Source: Vibrio lentus (GTDB lineage: Bacteria; Pseudomonadota; Gammaproteobacteria; Enterobacterales; Vibrionaceae). From it: 64,000 bases of DNA. The stretch lies in the NCBI RefSeq assembly GCF_002875945.1, contig NZ_MCZK01000168.1, positions 62,001 to 126,000 of the forward strand, given 5' to 3'. Position 1 is the stretch's first letter, and each line of letters starts with the position of its first letter. The notes beneath the pieces were generated by a model. That model did not search any database, was not told the origin of the DNA, and saw only the letters and a program-made list of their open reading frames with translations. Shown piece by piece: positions 52,945-60,929 of the stretch. Made by a program: the position numbers and the translations under genes.

Positions 52945-54639
52945 ATGACTATAGCATTTTCGAACTTCTCTTTTAGATATGAGTCGCTGGATAAACCGAC
53001 GCTAAAAAATATCAATCTAAGGATAGAGAAAGGAGAGAAAATCGTCATTATTGGACCGAGTGGGAGTGGTAAATCAACCCTAGGTCAGTGTCTCAATGGT
53101 CTGATACCTCATGCCATTAAAGGTGAAGTAACCGGCTCTTTAGAGATCAACGGCAAGAACATTTCTGAGTTTTTGATGCACGACTATACCGAGCAAGTCG
53201 GTACGGTATTGCAAGATACTGATAGCCAATTTGTGGGGTTAAGTATTGGCGAAGATATCGCATTCGCATTAGAAAACCAGTTGATGTCGAACATTGATAT
53301 GTACCCGTTAGTTAAGTCGACTGCAAAAATGGTCGACCTAGCGGATATGCTTGAACGTTCTCCACACGACCTTTCAGGCGGCCAGAAACAACGAGTTTCG
53401 TTAGCCGGCATTCTAGTCGATGATGTCGATATCTTGCTGTTTGATGAACCTCTAGCGAGCCTTGACCCTAAAACAGGCAAGGCAACGATTGAGATCATCG
53501 ACCAGCTTCATAAAGAAACCAACAAGACTATCGTGATTATCGAACACCGCCTTGAGGATGTTCTGCATCGCGATATTGATCGTGTGATCTTAATGGAGCG
53601 TGGTGAAATCGTCGCGGACATGATACCCGATGAAATCTTAGCTTCTGAACTACTTGATAAACACGGTATTCGTGAACCTCTTTATCTGTCTGCGCTTAAA
53701 GCAGCGAAAGCACCTCTGACTAGCGAAGATAAGCTTTCAAACCTCAAAGCTTTGGATTACAAAAGATTCCGCCCTTCAGTACAGGGTTGGTTTGCTGAAC
53801 GCCCTGCACCGCTAGCAGAGAAGCAGTACACGCCTTTACTCGAAGTACATGGCCTGACTTACTCTTACGACGGCGAAAAGAATGCGCTTGAAGATGTCAG
53901 CTTCAAGATTGGCAAGGGTGAGTTTGTTTCAATACTGGGTAAAAACGGCTCGGGTAAGTCCACCATCACCAAGATTGTTATGGGTGTGATTGATGCTGAT
54001 TCAGGGTCTTCATATCTGAATGGAGAAGACTTATCTGAACTTTCTATCTTTGAAAGAAGTCAGAAAGTCGGTGTAGTAATGCAGAACCCGAACCATATGA
54101 TCTCGCATCATATGATTTTCGACGAGATTGCATTTGGCCTTCGTAACCGCGGCGTTGCAGAAGATCAAATAAAACAAAAAGTTGAGAACGTTCTTGAGCT
54201 ATGTGGACTAAGCAAGTTCCGTCACTGGCCCATCGAAGCTCTAAGCTATGGTCAGAAAAAACGCGTGACGATTGCCTCTATCTTAGTATTGGAGCCTGAG
54301 CTTCTTATCTTAGATGAACCTACAGCTGGTCAAGATTACCGTAACTACACATCGATGCTGGCGTTCATTCAAAAGCTCAATCGCGACTTAGGCATCACCG
54401 TTGTGATCATCTCACACGATATGCACCTCGTTCTAGAGTACACCACACGTTCGATTGTGATTGCAGACAGCAAGCTGATTGCCAATGCCGCGATGACGGA
54501 AGTTTTCAGTCAGCCATCGCTGTTGGAACGCGCAAACCTTTGTACCACCAGCATTTATGAACTCGCGACTATGATGAAAATTGACGACACCAATGCATTT
54601 ATGCAGTACTTCATCGACTACGAGAGAAGCGCTCAATGA
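52945..54639 (+). CDS. ECF transporter fused double ATPase
   Basis: A 564-residue protein with two ABC ATPase domains in one chain, equivalent to EcfA and EcfA' together. First domain: Walker A GPSGSGKST, signature LSGGQKQR, Walker B ILLFDEPLASLDP. Second domain: Walker A GKNGSGKST, signature LSYGQKKR, Walker B LLILDEPTAGQD. Both H-loops are present (IIEHRLEDV and IISHDMHLV), so both sites may be active, though the second signature has Tyr in place of Gly. It begins 7 bp after the S component and overlaps the T component by 4 bases. Confidence 0.94.
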   Translation: MTIAFSNFSFRYESLDKPTLKNINLRIEKGEKIVIIGPSGSGKSTLGQCLNGLIPHAIKGEVTGSLEINGKNISEFLMHDYTEQVGTVLQDTDSQFVGLSIGEDIAFALENQLMSNIDMYPLVKSTAKMVDLADMLERSPHDLSGGQKQRVSLAGILVDDVDILLFDEPLASLDPKTGKATIEIIDQLHKETNKTIVIIEHRLEDVLHRDIDRVILMERGEIVADMIPDEILASELLDKHGIREPLYLSALKAAKAPLTSEDKLSNLKALDYKRFRPSVQGWFAERPAPLAEKQYTPLLEVHGLTYSYDGEKNALEDVSFKIGKGEFVSILGKNGSGKSTITKIVMGVIDADSGSSYLNGEDLSELSIFERSQKVGVVMQNPNHMISHHMIFDEIAFGLRNRGVAEDQIKQKVENVLELCGLSKFRHWPIEALSYGQKKRVTIASILVLEPELLILDEPTAGQDYRNYTSMLAFIQKLNRDLGITVVIISHDMHLVLEYTTRSIVIADSKLIANAAMTEVFSQPSLLERANLCTTSIYELATMMKIDDTNAFMQYFIDYERSAQ

Positions 54640-55475
54640 ATGCATCAAAAGTAAAATTCGGCATCAATTACATTGATACAAAATCGCCGCTGCATGCTCT
54701 TAACGGCATAACGAAGTTTGCACTCTTCTTGGCTTGGGTAACCGTTGTCCTTACAACCTTCGATCTTAGGCTCATTGTTGTTTTGATCCTGACTGGCTTA
54801 TACCTATTGAAGCTGACTCAAGTTCCAGTACGTGTGTACAAGCCGCTGTTGATTGGTACGGCAAGTGTTCTGAGCCTCAACGCCTTATTTATGTATTTAC
54901 TGGCCCCACAACAAGGTCCTGAACTCATCGGTAGCGAAACTCTGATGTTGACGCTTCCTGGCAACTATTCATTGAGCCAAGAGACACTGTTTTACTTAGT
55001 GACTGTCACGCTCAAGTACATGAGTATGTTCCCGATAGCGTTGATCTTTGTCTTCACGACCCATCCAACTGAGTTTGCAGCAAGCCTTAACCGTATCGGT
55101 GTTCCTTACAAGATTGCGTATGCGGTGAGCTTAACATTGCGTTATTTGCCTGAAGTTAAAAAAGACTTCATCAATATCATGCATGCTCAACAGGCTCGCG
55201 GCGTCGAACTATCAAAGAAAGCACCACTAATCACTCGCATCAAAAATGTTGCTAAAGTGTTAGGCCCATTGATTTTTTCGAGCTTGGACAGAGCAGATGA
55301 GATTTCAAATGCGATGACACTGCGCGGTTTTGGACGACACAAAGCACGTGCTTGGTACAGCTATGCACCTCTCAAACGAGTCGACTATATGTGCTTGGCA
55401 GTCATCACCTTGATAGTGATATTGGCTATTGTAAAACGTATTGTTGAACCTGAATTATTTTGGTATCCATTCTAG
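54636..55475 (+). CDS. ECF transporter transmembrane (T) component, EcfT
   Basis: A 279-residue membrane scaffold that couples the ATPases to the S component. About five or six membrane segments are visible, and the two coupling-helix signatures of EcfT are present: QQARGV and MTLRGF (Ala/Leu-Arg-Gly). The ATG overlaps the ATPase stop (ATGA). Terminal gene of the operon, followed by a clear terminator. With one S gene adjacent, the system looks like a dedicated (group I) importer rather than a shared module. Confidence 0.92.
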   Translation: MNASKVKFGINYIDTKSPLHALNGITKFALFLAWVTVVLTTFDLRLIVVLILTGLYLLKLTQVPVRVYKPLLIGTASVLSLNALFMYLLAPQQGPELIGSETLMLTLPGNYSLSQETLFYLVTVTLKYMSMFPIALIFVFTTHPTEFAASLNRIGVPYKIAYAVSLTLRYLPEVKKDFINIMHAQQARGVELSKKAPLITRIKNVAKVLGPLIFSSLDRADEISNAMTLRGFGRHKARAWYSYAPLKRVDYMCLAVITLIVILAIVKRIVEPELFWYPF

Positions 55476-55513
55476 TTCTTATTTACCATATATAAACAAC
55501 AGCTTAAAATAAC

Positions 55514-55540
55514 ACACCGCTCAATAGAGCGGTGTTTTTG
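55514..55540 (+). terminator. Terminator of the ECF operon
   Basis: A perfect 9-bp stem (acaccgctc / gagcggtgt) with an aata loop and five T, 39 bp after the EcfT stop. Confidence 0.92.
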
Positions 55541-55697
55541 TATCGGCTCAAAGCTGATTAAAATTCAAGCGAACGATCTATCTTTATCGACTTTTGACGA
55601 TATACTGACGTTTTATTTACCTATATGGTTTGAGATCTCTATCAGAAACTCTTAATATATGTTGTTTACAGAATGTTACACTCAATAGAGATTTGTA

Positions 55698-56154
55698 ATG
55701 GCTCGAATTACTCAAGTACAGAAACTAGAAAACCAAAAGCACTACGATGAAATCGTACTAAACCTTTTTCTGGCTGAAGGACATGAAGCACTAACTTATG
55801 CAAGGATTGCTCAAGAAATTGGCATTAGTTTAACGACGCTTCAGGGCTATTATTCATCGACACGCGCTATCCGCTCAGTGCTTCACAAGCACATGTTATC
55901 GATTGTTATCGAGAGCCTCGACTTCTCTTCAGAGGAGGTATTTGTTAAATCTTGGCAAGACGCTCTAGATAACGAACGGTTCCGATACGTGATTAAATTG
56001 ATGTTTTTCCACGCATCACAAGTAAAGAGTCCAGAAGAATTTAAGTCAATTTCGTGAGAAGATGTTTGAGAGCTTTGGGACCGATTCGGTTCGTATCCTT
56101 GAAACTGTCGTAGGTCGCTCAATGTTCTATCTAACGAATTTCAACAAGCATTAA
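55698..56154 (+). pseudogene. TetR-like regulator with a frameshift near its 3' end
   Basis: The first frame gives 119 residues ending at a TGA at 56055-56057, with a TetR-type helix-turn-helix near the N-terminus (ARIAQEIGISLTTLQGYYSS). From 56047 to a TAA at 56152-56154 the next frame continues with plausible helical sequence (QFREKMFESFGTDSVRILE). The whole is 457 bases, one more than a multiple of three: removing one T from the TTT at 56040-56042 would join both parts into a 151-residue protein reading PEELSQFREKMF at the junction. So this is either a recent one-base insertion or a sequencing error. The N-terminal DNA-binding part is intact, so a truncated protein may still be made. It follows the ECF operon after a terminator. 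Confidence 0.7.
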
Positions 56155-56171
56155 GCCAAACAGATAGAAAC

Positions 56172-56199
56172 AAAAAGGGAGCCCGAAGGCTCCCTTTTT
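56172..56199. terminator. Bidirectional terminator between the TetR-like gene and glgB
   Basis: A 12-bp stem (aaaaagggagcc / ggctccctttt) closed by cgaa on the plus strand and uucg on the minus strand, with U runs both ways. Confidence 0.93.
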
Positions 56200-56214
56200 A
56201 TTTTGAGTTTTTAA

Positions 56215-58395
56215 CTAGTTCAGCTTATAAAAAACCGTCGATAGTGGCGGTAAACGCAACTCAATTGATGTATCTAAGCCTTCGCTTGCTACTGATTCAA
56301 TCTCTGCCGTCTGCTTCACTTCAAAGCCACTGCCCGCGTAATCAGCCGAGTCTGTATTCAGCAACAGTGAGTACTTACCTTGTGCTGGAACACCTAGACG
56401 GAAGTGCTCGTGAGGAACAGGTGTAAAGTTAGATACCACCAACACGCGCTCGCCAGACTCACTAATACGCTCATGCGCTAGGACACTCGCTTCTGCAGAG
56501 TCTTGAAGGCGCCATTCAAAGCCTTTCGGGTCGAAATCGAGGTCGTGCATGGCTGCTTCAGAACGATACAAGTTATTCAGGTCTTTAGTTAAACGCTGCA
56601 CACCTTGATGGCGTTCATAATCTAACAAGAACCATTGCAGTTGATCATCATGATTCCATTCAGCCGTCTGACCAAACTCAGCGCCCATGAAGTTCAGCTT
56701 CTTACCCGGCTGCGCATACATGTAACCCATATAAGCACGCAAGTTCGCTGTTTGCTGCCATTCATCACCAGGCATCTTGTCATGGATAGAACCTTTACCG
56801 TAAACCACCTCATCGTGAGACAGAGACAATACATAGTTCTCACTGTGTGCATAAACCAATGGGAAGGTAATCGTATCGTGGTGATATTTACGGTTGATTG
56901 GGTCTTCTTGAATGTAAGACAAGCTGTCGTGCATCCAACCCATGTTCCACTTAAAGCCAAAGCCTAAGCCCCCCATAAAGGTCGGTGCTGAAACACCTGG
57001 GAAAGCCGTTGATTCTTCAGCAATCGTCATCGCATTCGGGAAGTGTTTGTACACTTCTTCGTTCATCCATTTAAGGGTTGCGATAGCGTCATAGTTTTCG
57101 TTGCCGCCATCCGCATTCGGGATCCATTGATCATGGCTACGCGAATAATCGAGGTACAACATCGAAGCAACCGCATCAACACGAATGCCATCGATATGGA
57201 ATTGTTCGAACCAGTATAGTGCATTGGCTACCAAGAAACGACGAACATGCTCTTTACCTAAATCGTAAATGTACGAGTTCCAGTCTTGATGCCAACCACG
57301 ACGTGGATCTGGATCATGGAACAAAGGCGTACCATCAAAGTTTGCTAGACCATGATCATCACTTGGGAAGTGTGCAGGAACCCAATCAAGAACAACACCT
57401 AGGCCAGCTTGGTGACATTGGTCTACGAAGAATTTGAAGTCATCCGGAGAGCCAAAACGACTCGTTGGTGCGAACAAGCCTATTGGCTGATAGCCCCAAG
57501 AACCGTAAAACGGATGCTCTGAAACTGGCATCAACTCAACGTGTGTATAACCAAGATCAGTCAGGTACGGAATAAGCTCCGCAGCAAGCTCACGGTAGTT
57601 TAGGAATTCGCCTTCAGCGTTGCGCTTCCAAGAACCAGCGTGCAGTTCATAGAATGAAAGTGCTTCTTTACGCTTTTGCGTAACTGGGCGATTCTGCCAT
57701 TGAGTATCTTGCCACTCGTAGCGAGCGTGATCGTAAGTAACCGATGAAAATGATGGGTACTGCTCAGAGTAGAAACCCCATGGGTCAGCTTTATGCGGTA
57801 AGCCTTCGCCATCAGGTCCTTTTAATTCAAACTTGTATTGAGCACCTTCTTCCAGCTCAGGAATGAATAGGCCCCACATACCATAATCTAAGCGTTGCAT
57901 TGGATGGCGACGACCATCCCAAGCGTTGAAGTTACCCACCAAGCTTGCCGCTGTTGCATGCGGTGCATAGACTAAAAATCGAGTACCCGAAATAACCTGA
58001 CCATCACGCTCTAAAGTAACAAATTGAGCCCCCATGTGATGGTACATGTCTTTCGGTGTATGAAGATCTTCATAGCTAGCATAAAGTTCATGATACTGGT
58101 ACGGATCATCAATGATCTGCTCTTCCCCAGCCCAATCTACTGCTAACTTGTAATGGGTAAAACGTAAGTCTCTTTCTTGCTTAAGAATGAAGCCACTTTC
58201 ACCCTCTCGCGCTAACTCAATACGAGGTTCCTTTCCAACAATCAACTCGACTTTATCCGCCCCTGGAATCCATACGCGTAATGCACCTTGTTCAGAAGGT
58301 AAGTATGGCCCTAGAAAAGCAAAAGGGTCAGTAAAACAAGCCTGTGATAGTTGGGTATATATTTGTTTTTGCTTTGAAATCGAACTTAGTTCCAA
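56215..58395 (-). CDS. glgB: 1,4-alpha-glucan branching enzyme GlgB
   Basis: A 726-residue GH13 enzyme that introduces alpha-1,6 branches into glycogen (E. coli GlgB 728). A CBM48-type N-terminal domain (DPFAFLGPY, LVGNFNAWDGRRHPM) precedes the catalytic barrel, with ELMPVSEHPFYGSWGYQ, the nucleophile Asp in GIRVDAVASMLYLDYSR, the acid Glu in IAEESTAFPG and LSHDEVVYGKGS. I start it at the TTG at 58395, because AGGGAG lies seven bases upstream on the minus strand; a longer frame to 58461 would run through the malQ terminator hairpin and code for an odd hydrophobic leader. Last gene of the malP-malQ-glgB cluster, but separated from malQ by a terminator. Confidence 0.95.
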   Translation of the reverse strand: MELSSISKQKQIYTQLSQACFTDPFAFLGPYLPSEQGALRVWIPGADKVELIVGKEPRIELAREGESGFILKQERDLRFTHYKLAVDWAGEEQIIDDPYQYHELYASYEDLHTPKDMYHHMGAQFVTLERDGQVISGTRFLVYAPHATAASLVGNFNAWDGRRHPMQRLDYGMWGLFIPELEEGAQYKFELKGPDGEGLPHKADPWGFYSEQYPSFSSVTYDHARYEWQDTQWQNRPVTQKRKEALSFYELHAGSWKRNAEGEFLNYRELAAELIPYLTDLGYTHVELMPVSEHPFYGSWGYQPIGLFAPTSRFGSPDDFKFFVDQCHQAGLGVVLDWVPAHFPSDDHGLANFDGTPLFHDPDPRRGWHQDWNSYIYDLGKEHVRRFLVANALYWFEQFHIDGIRVDAVASMLYLDYSRSHDQWIPNADGGNENYDAIATLKWMNEEVYKHFPNAMTIAEESTAFPGVSAPTFMGGLGFGFKWNMGWMHDSLSYIQEDPINRKYHHDTITFPLVYAHSENYVLSLSHDEVVYGKGSIHDKMPGDEWQQTANLRAYMGYMYAQPGKKLNFMGAEFGQTAEWNHDDQLQWFLLDYERHQGVQRLTKDLNNLYRSEAAMHDLDFDPKGFEWRLQDSAEASVLAHERISESGERVLVVSNFTPVPHEHFRLGVPAQGKYSLLLNTDSADYAGSGFEVKQTAEIESVASEGLDTSIELRLPPLSTVFYKLN

Positions 58396-58434
58396 AACGT
58401 TTCTCCCTAACCAAACATCCAAAAAATATAATAC

Positions 58435-58460
58435 AAAAATGCCCGCTATTAGTGCGGGCA
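58435..58460 (-). terminator. Terminator after malQ
   Basis: On the minus strand a 7-bp GC-rich stem (tgcccgc / gcgggca, loop of 7) is followed by UUUUU. It lies 110 bp after malQ and about 40 bp before the glgB start, so glgB is expressed by read-through or from its own promoter in between. Confidence 0.85.
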
Positions 58461-58570
58461 ATATAACGACGGTTTATTCTACCAGATGAGCATTCATTAT
58501 TGAGTGACCGAGGTTGTAGTTTCGTACGGCGTAAGCAAAAAACCACTTAAATTCAAGCCACTCAATATCA

Positions 58571-60751
58571 TTACTTCGCTGCTTTTTCTCGAACGTCTGT
58601 CAACTTAGAAGCGATACGATTCACCCCTTCATGAGCAAAAATTTCGTCCAAGTTCATTGATAGTTTACGACGCCAGTTAGGGTACTCATCTACAGTGCCA
58701 GGAATGTTGACTGGCTTGTCCATCTCTAGCCAATCTTCCAGTTGAACACTAAGAAGTGTCGAACCACCAGCCGCAACGTGCAGTTGAAGTGCTTCAGCAA
58801 GATAAGAGTCCATCGGTACTTGGCTTGCATCGCGGCCAACACCTTCAGGTAGGAAACCATGCCATGCTACTGAATCTAAGATACCTTGTTTGCACTCCAG
58901 ACGGTCATCGAACAAGGTTTCTAACTGTTCTGCATCTGGGTATAAACCAATCTCTTGCCCCATCTTCAAATCATCACAGTGCCAGAAACCGCGTAGGGTT
59001 GGCATATCGTGAGTACACAATGCTGCCATCGATTGTGGTGCGTAGTGTTTCGGTGAAATGAAACCGCCATCGTCTTCCGATGTTTCGAAGAAGAATACTT
59101 TGTAAGAATGTACGCCTGCATCCGCTAGGATATCGACGATTTCGTCTGGCACTGTGCCTAAGTCTTCACCGATAACGCTACATTGGTAACGGTGAGATTC
59201 AAGCGCCAAAATCGATAGCATATCTTGCACTGGGTAGTAGATGTACGCGCCTTTCGTTGCGTTCTCACCTTTTGGAATCCACCATAAACGCAGCAGACCT
59301 AAAACGTGGTCGATACGAAGTGCACCACAGTGCTTCATGTTGGCACGAAGCAATTTAATGTACGCGTCGTAGCTAGTTTCCAATAGGACTTCAGGGTTAA
59401 GTGGTGGCAGACCCCAGTTCTGACCTAGAGGACCAAGAATATCCGGTGGAGCACCAATGCTCGCATCCATCACAAGGTTGCCTTCATCAGCCCATGTTTC
59501 GCTACCAGAATCCGCAACGCCTACCGCTAAATCTCGGTACAGGCCAACCGCCATGCCTTTCTCTTCAGCAAGAGACTGTGCATCGTTGATCTGGCAATCT
59601 GCTATCCATTGCAGGTACATGTAAAGATGTACTTGCTCTAGGTTCTCTTTGATGTATTTCTGTGTTGCTGGGCTATCAAATGTACGGTATTTCTCAGGGA
59701 AGGCTGGCCATCCCCACATGCCTGAATCTTCAGCATGTAATTCACCGTGCAGAGCATCAAACGCCGCTTGATGCATCAGGCTTTCACCGCCCTCTTCAAC
59801 GAACGCTAAGAACGCTTGTGCGCGGTCGCTGTTTTTATCTAGATGACGAGTCTTAAATTCTGCGAACAGCAGAGGCAAGATGCTCATCTTCAGCTCAGAC
59901 ACTTCGGTGTAATTCACCCAATGTGCGTCACGAGCTTTCTGTAGACGCTGTTGGAATTCAGCGCTGCCTACGGTTTGTTGTGCTTCTGCACTTAATGCGA
60001 ATTCAGGTACTGAACTCACATCAATGTATAGGATGTTTAACCAACGACGTGAAGACGGGCTGTATGGGCTCGCACCTTCAGGGTTCGCTGGGAACAATGA
60101 GTGAATTGGGTTTAGGCCAACGAAGTCACCACCGCGAGACGAGATATCGGCAACAAGCTGTTTTAGATCGCCAAAGTCACCAATACCCCAGTTATGCTGA
60201 GTTCTTAATGTGTAAAGCTGTACACTCGGACCCCAAAGCTTTTTACCTTGCTCAATTGGCGCCTGTTTGAAACACGCTTTTGGCGTAATGATCAGTGTCA
60301 TTTCGTAAGGCTTCTTACGACGTTTACGGCTCACAATTAGCTTGTGATAACCCCATGCCAGATCACTTGGCAGTGCAAACACTAAAGGGCCACCCTCGGC
60401 ACGCTCATCACGAACGACTTGAGATTGAAGATAGCCTTCAAGTACCTCTCCTTGCTCGGTCTCTAAGCGCCAGCTGAACTCGCTTTCACGAGCACTAACA
60501 CCTAAATTCAGCGCCACTTCTACTGGCTCACCATCACGCAAGACAAGAACTGGGTCTAGTACATCTTTTTTGTGTTTTCTTTCTGCTGACTTTAATAGTG
60601 CATCATCGCTGCTTGTATCGTAGCCCAATGAAGCCAATAGAGACGTAATCGTTTCGTCTGATACCTGTGCTTCATCGCCCCACGCACTAACGTAACTGTC
60701 GGCAATATTTGCCATTTCTGCGACTTGTTTTAATACGGTCTGTTCTTTCAT
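58571..60751 (-). CDS. malQ: 4-alpha-glucanotransferase (amylomaltase) MalQ
   Basis: A 726-residue GH77 enzyme that moves glucan segments between maltodextrins and frees glucose. Conserved parts are LNPIHSLFPANPEGASPYSP, the nucleophile region GALRIDHVLGLLRLWWIP, IGEDLGTVPDEI with the acid Glu, and LCTHDMPTLRGFW. The N-terminal ~150 residues are the extension found in E. coli-type MalQ (694 residues). The ATG follows GGAGAG. It is downstream of malP with a 178-bp gap containing two inverted repeats. Works in the cytoplasm with MalP to degrade imported maltodextrins. Confidence 0.96.
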   Translation of the reverse strand: MKEQTVLKQVAEMANIADSYVSAWGDEAQVSDETITSLLASLGYDTSSDDALLKSAERKHKKDVLDPVLVLRDGEPVEVALNLGVSARESEFSWRLETEQGEVLEGYLQSQVVRDERAEGGPLVFALPSDLAWGYHKLIVSRKRRKKPYEMTLIITPKACFKQAPIEQGKKLWGPSVQLYTLRTQHNWGIGDFGDLKQLVADISSRGGDFVGLNPIHSLFPANPEGASPYSPSSRRWLNILYIDVSSVPEFALSAEAQQTVGSAEFQQRLQKARDAHWVNYTEVSELKMSILPLLFAEFKTRHLDKNSDRAQAFLAFVEEGGESLMHQAAFDALHGELHAEDSGMWGWPAFPEKYRTFDSPATQKYIKENLEQVHLYMYLQWIADCQINDAQSLAEEKGMAVGLYRDLAVGVADSGSETWADEGNLVMDASIGAPPDILGPLGQNWGLPPLNPEVLLETSYDAYIKLLRANMKHCGALRIDHVLGLLRLWWIPKGENATKGAYIYYPVQDMLSILALESHRYQCSVIGEDLGTVPDEIVDILADAGVHSYKVFFFETSEDDGGFISPKHYAPQSMAALCTHDMPTLRGFWHCDDLKMGQEIGLYPDAEQLETLFDDRLECKQGILDSVAWHGFLPEGVGRDASQVPMDSYLAEALQLHVAAGGSTLLSVQLEDWLEMDKPVNIPGTVDEYPNWRRKLSMNLDEIFAHEGVNRIASKLTDVREKAAK

Positions 60752-60818
60752 CGCTCTCTCCGAAAACGTTCTAACGCTTTCAATTTTTGTAGGGTTGTTT
60801 ATTTAATTTTTTACTAAT

Positions 60819-60891
60819 CAATTAGCTTGTGACAATCCGTTTGTAAGCATCGCTATCTGAATAAGCCGTCTGTTTGCTCACAAGCTAATTG
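60819..60891. repeat. 14-bp inverted repeat between malP and malQ
   Basis: caattagcttgtga (60819-60832) and tcacaagctaattg (60878-60891) are perfect complements separated by 45 bp. Together with the adjacent hairpin it fills most of the gap; it can form a long stem in the malP-malQ transcript. Confidence 0.7.
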
Positions 60892-60916
60892 AGCCAAGGC
60901 AGAAACTGCCTTGGCT
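60892..60916 (-). other. Stable hairpin just after malP
   Basis: A perfect 11-bp stem (agccaaggcag / ctgccttggct) with a 3-base loop, 14 bp past the malP stop. There is no U run on the transcribed strand, so it is more likely an mRNA-stabilising or processing element than a terminator. Confidence 0.6.
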
Positions 60917-60929
60917 ACTTTTGGAACTA

